A stretch of 64,000 bases of DNA from Sva-07 sp963829585 (GTDB taxonomy: Bacteria; Actinomycetota; Acidimicrobiia; Acidimicrobiales; Ilumatobacteraceae), in assembly GCA_963829585.1 (NCBI GenBank), contig CAWHJD010000028.1, positions 62,001 to 126,000 on the forward strand, given 5' to 3'. A program made the translations under genes and the position numbers. Shown here piece after piece: positions 62,917-64,000 of the stretch. Every line of letters starts with the position of its first letter. Within the stretch, counting starts at the first letter, position 1. The notes beneath the pieces are model-generated. The model made no database searches. It was given only the letters and a program-made list of their open reading frames with translations, and was not told the origin of the DNA.

Positions 62917-62922
62917 TACCGT
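62917..62922 (+). promoter_or_regulatory. -10 box TACCGT of the S9 peptidase gene
   Basis: It lies 8 bases before ATG 62931. Confidence 0.45.
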
Positions 62923-62930
62923 CGAGCGCC

Positions 62931-64000
62931 ATGACCGAGCTTCCACCGCCGTCACTTGCCGGCCCGACGGTCCGCCAGTCGCTCCGTCGAGCCACGAGCG
63001 CCGACCGACACATCGCGAGATCGCCGAGCGACTGATCGACCACCGCAGTACCGTCGGTGCCGTCGCCGTGCGTGCTGATGGCCTCCACGTCGCCTTCGTG
63101 GTGGCGACGGTCGACCTCGGGAGGAACATGACGCTGACCCACGTCTGGATCGACGACGCCCCCGTGATCGGCGGCGACCACGACGCCAACCCCACGTGGT
63201 CCCCCGACGGTCGTTTCCTCGCGTTCACCTCCCGCCGGGGTGAGAAGAAGGGCGACTCGACACTGCACGTCCTTCCCGTCGGCGCGCCGGGCGAGATGCG
63301 GACACGTCTGCACCATGCCCGACGGCCTCGACGACCTCGCCTGGTCGCCCGACGGACGTCGGATCGCCTTCACCAGCCGCACCCGCCACGAGCGCTACGG
63401 CGCGGAGAGCCCGCCTGGCAGCCGCCGCGCAAGGTCGAGCGATTCTTCAGCCGCCTCAACGGACAGGACTGGACGTTCGATCGCCCGAACCACGTGTACG
63501 TCGTCGCGGCCGACGGCACGGGCACACCACGCAATCTCACGCCCGGCGAGTTCCAGCACCCGGGGTCAGCTGGCTGCGTGACGAGCAACGGCATCGTCAC
63601 CTCGGCCCAGCGCCACGAGACCTGGGACCGCGACCATGCGCCAGCGACCTGTACGTCGTACGGTGCCCGAGCACGGCTGACTGACGTTGACGGCACAACG
63701 TCCGTCCCTCACCGCCCACGACGGCCAATACGGCCACCCGTCGGTGTCACCGGATGGAACACTCGTCGCCTTCATCGGTTCCGCCGACCCGAGCCATCTT
63801 CCCGCAGAACGCCAAGGTGGGGATCCTGCCGCTCGACGGCGATCACCACCCGCTGTCCGACATCCGCTGGATCTCCGCCGGGCTTCGACCGGACGTTCCG
63901 GCCGACGGTGGGTTCCCGCGCGCCGGTCTGGGAGTCGGACACCCACCTGCTCGCCACCGCCGAGGACCGAGGAGCCACGCACCTGTACCGGTTGCCCGCG
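62931..64000 (+). pseudogene. S9 prolyl-oligopeptidase-like protein, N-terminal part, multiply frame-broken
   Basis: Fragments in all three frames line up in order as the TolB-like propeller of an S9 peptidase: MTELPPPSLAGPTV, THREIAERLIDHR in part, HVWIDDAPV, NPTWSPDGRFLAFTSRRG, DDLAWSPDGRRIAFTSRTR, RKVERFFSRLNGQDW, NHVYVVAADGTGTPRNLTPG, PQNAKVGILPLDGDHH, ESDTHLLATAEDRG. At least eight small indels are needed to read them as one protein, including CCC and GGGG run losses and one ACGCGTC-to-ACGTC type loss. The catalytic domain would lie beyond the window. The indels are probably consensus errors near a contig edge, but true decay is not excluded. Confidence 0.8.

Noticed and set aside
62931..64000. 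Several short separate genes in the last kilobase
   Set aside because: The fragments align in order as one S9-peptidase propeller; separate small genes would not.

Overview
The window is GC-rich DNA from an actinobacterium. The best guess is class Acidimicrobiia, Ilumatobacter-like, inferred from gene content only. The signs are F420-type LLM oxidoreductases, an Rv2466c-like thioredoxin-fold (mycothiol-type) oxidoreductase, a 13E12/DUF222 HNH nuclease, abundant acyl-CoA, SDR and P450 genes, GTG starts, and more than twenty genes whose start codon sits 6 to 9 bases after a TANNNT box (leaderless transcripts). No tRNA, rRNA, CRISPR array, insertion sequence or prophage was seen.

Layout. 1-1516: 3' part of a surface protein ending in LPQTG plus a membrane anchor, with a 10-copy heptanucleotide repeat in its linker. 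1572-16906 (minus strand): the conserved translation/RNA-decay supercluster rimP-nusA-ylxR-infB, rbfA-truB-ribF, rpsO-pnp-dapB. It is interrupted by an Rv2466c-like gene and by an opposite-strand ABC transporter (ATPase, permease, lipoprotein). 17147-18922: proS. 19047-20867: MaoC hydratase and SDR. 20951-24545: amidase lipoprotein, geranylgeranyl-reductase-type flavoprotein, small hypothetical, YeiH exporter. 24604-27625: MoxR-DUF58-vWA operon. 27664-33765: LarE, LLM oxidoreductase, a GH29/beta-helix fusion, TypA. 33851-34660: TSUP exporter behind a CstR/CsoR-like operator. 34703-43645: a catabolic region with carotenoid oxygenase, two acyl-CoA ligases, P450, nitroreductase, flavin monooxygenase-like protein and a second LLM oxidoreductase. 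43655-46767: beta-phosphoglucomutase and GH65 phosphorylase. 46819-48594: two SDRs. 48607-53307: methyltransferase divergent from a translationally coupled glycan operon (PIG-V-like protein, epimerase, DegT aminotransferase, GT2). 53339-59881: acyl-CoA dehydrogenase, hydrolase, RecB-like nuclease, PAP2, SDR, DUF222 nuclease. 59927-61636: TauD-type dioxygenase with a ComB-like phosphatase. 61813-64000: a DUF7064/7065-like protein and a badly frame-broken S9 peptidase.

Two cross-cutting observations matter most. First, at least five otherwise intact genes are broken by a 2-base loss that is exactly repaired by restoring one CG/GC in a CGCG-type run; the last kilobase also has many 1-2 base losses. 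This looks like a consensus-sequence artefact, so these genes are probably functional. Second, two families of dispersed, palindromic intergenic elements (43 and 53 bases, two copies each) have conserved arms and variable loops and are not explained by any gene.
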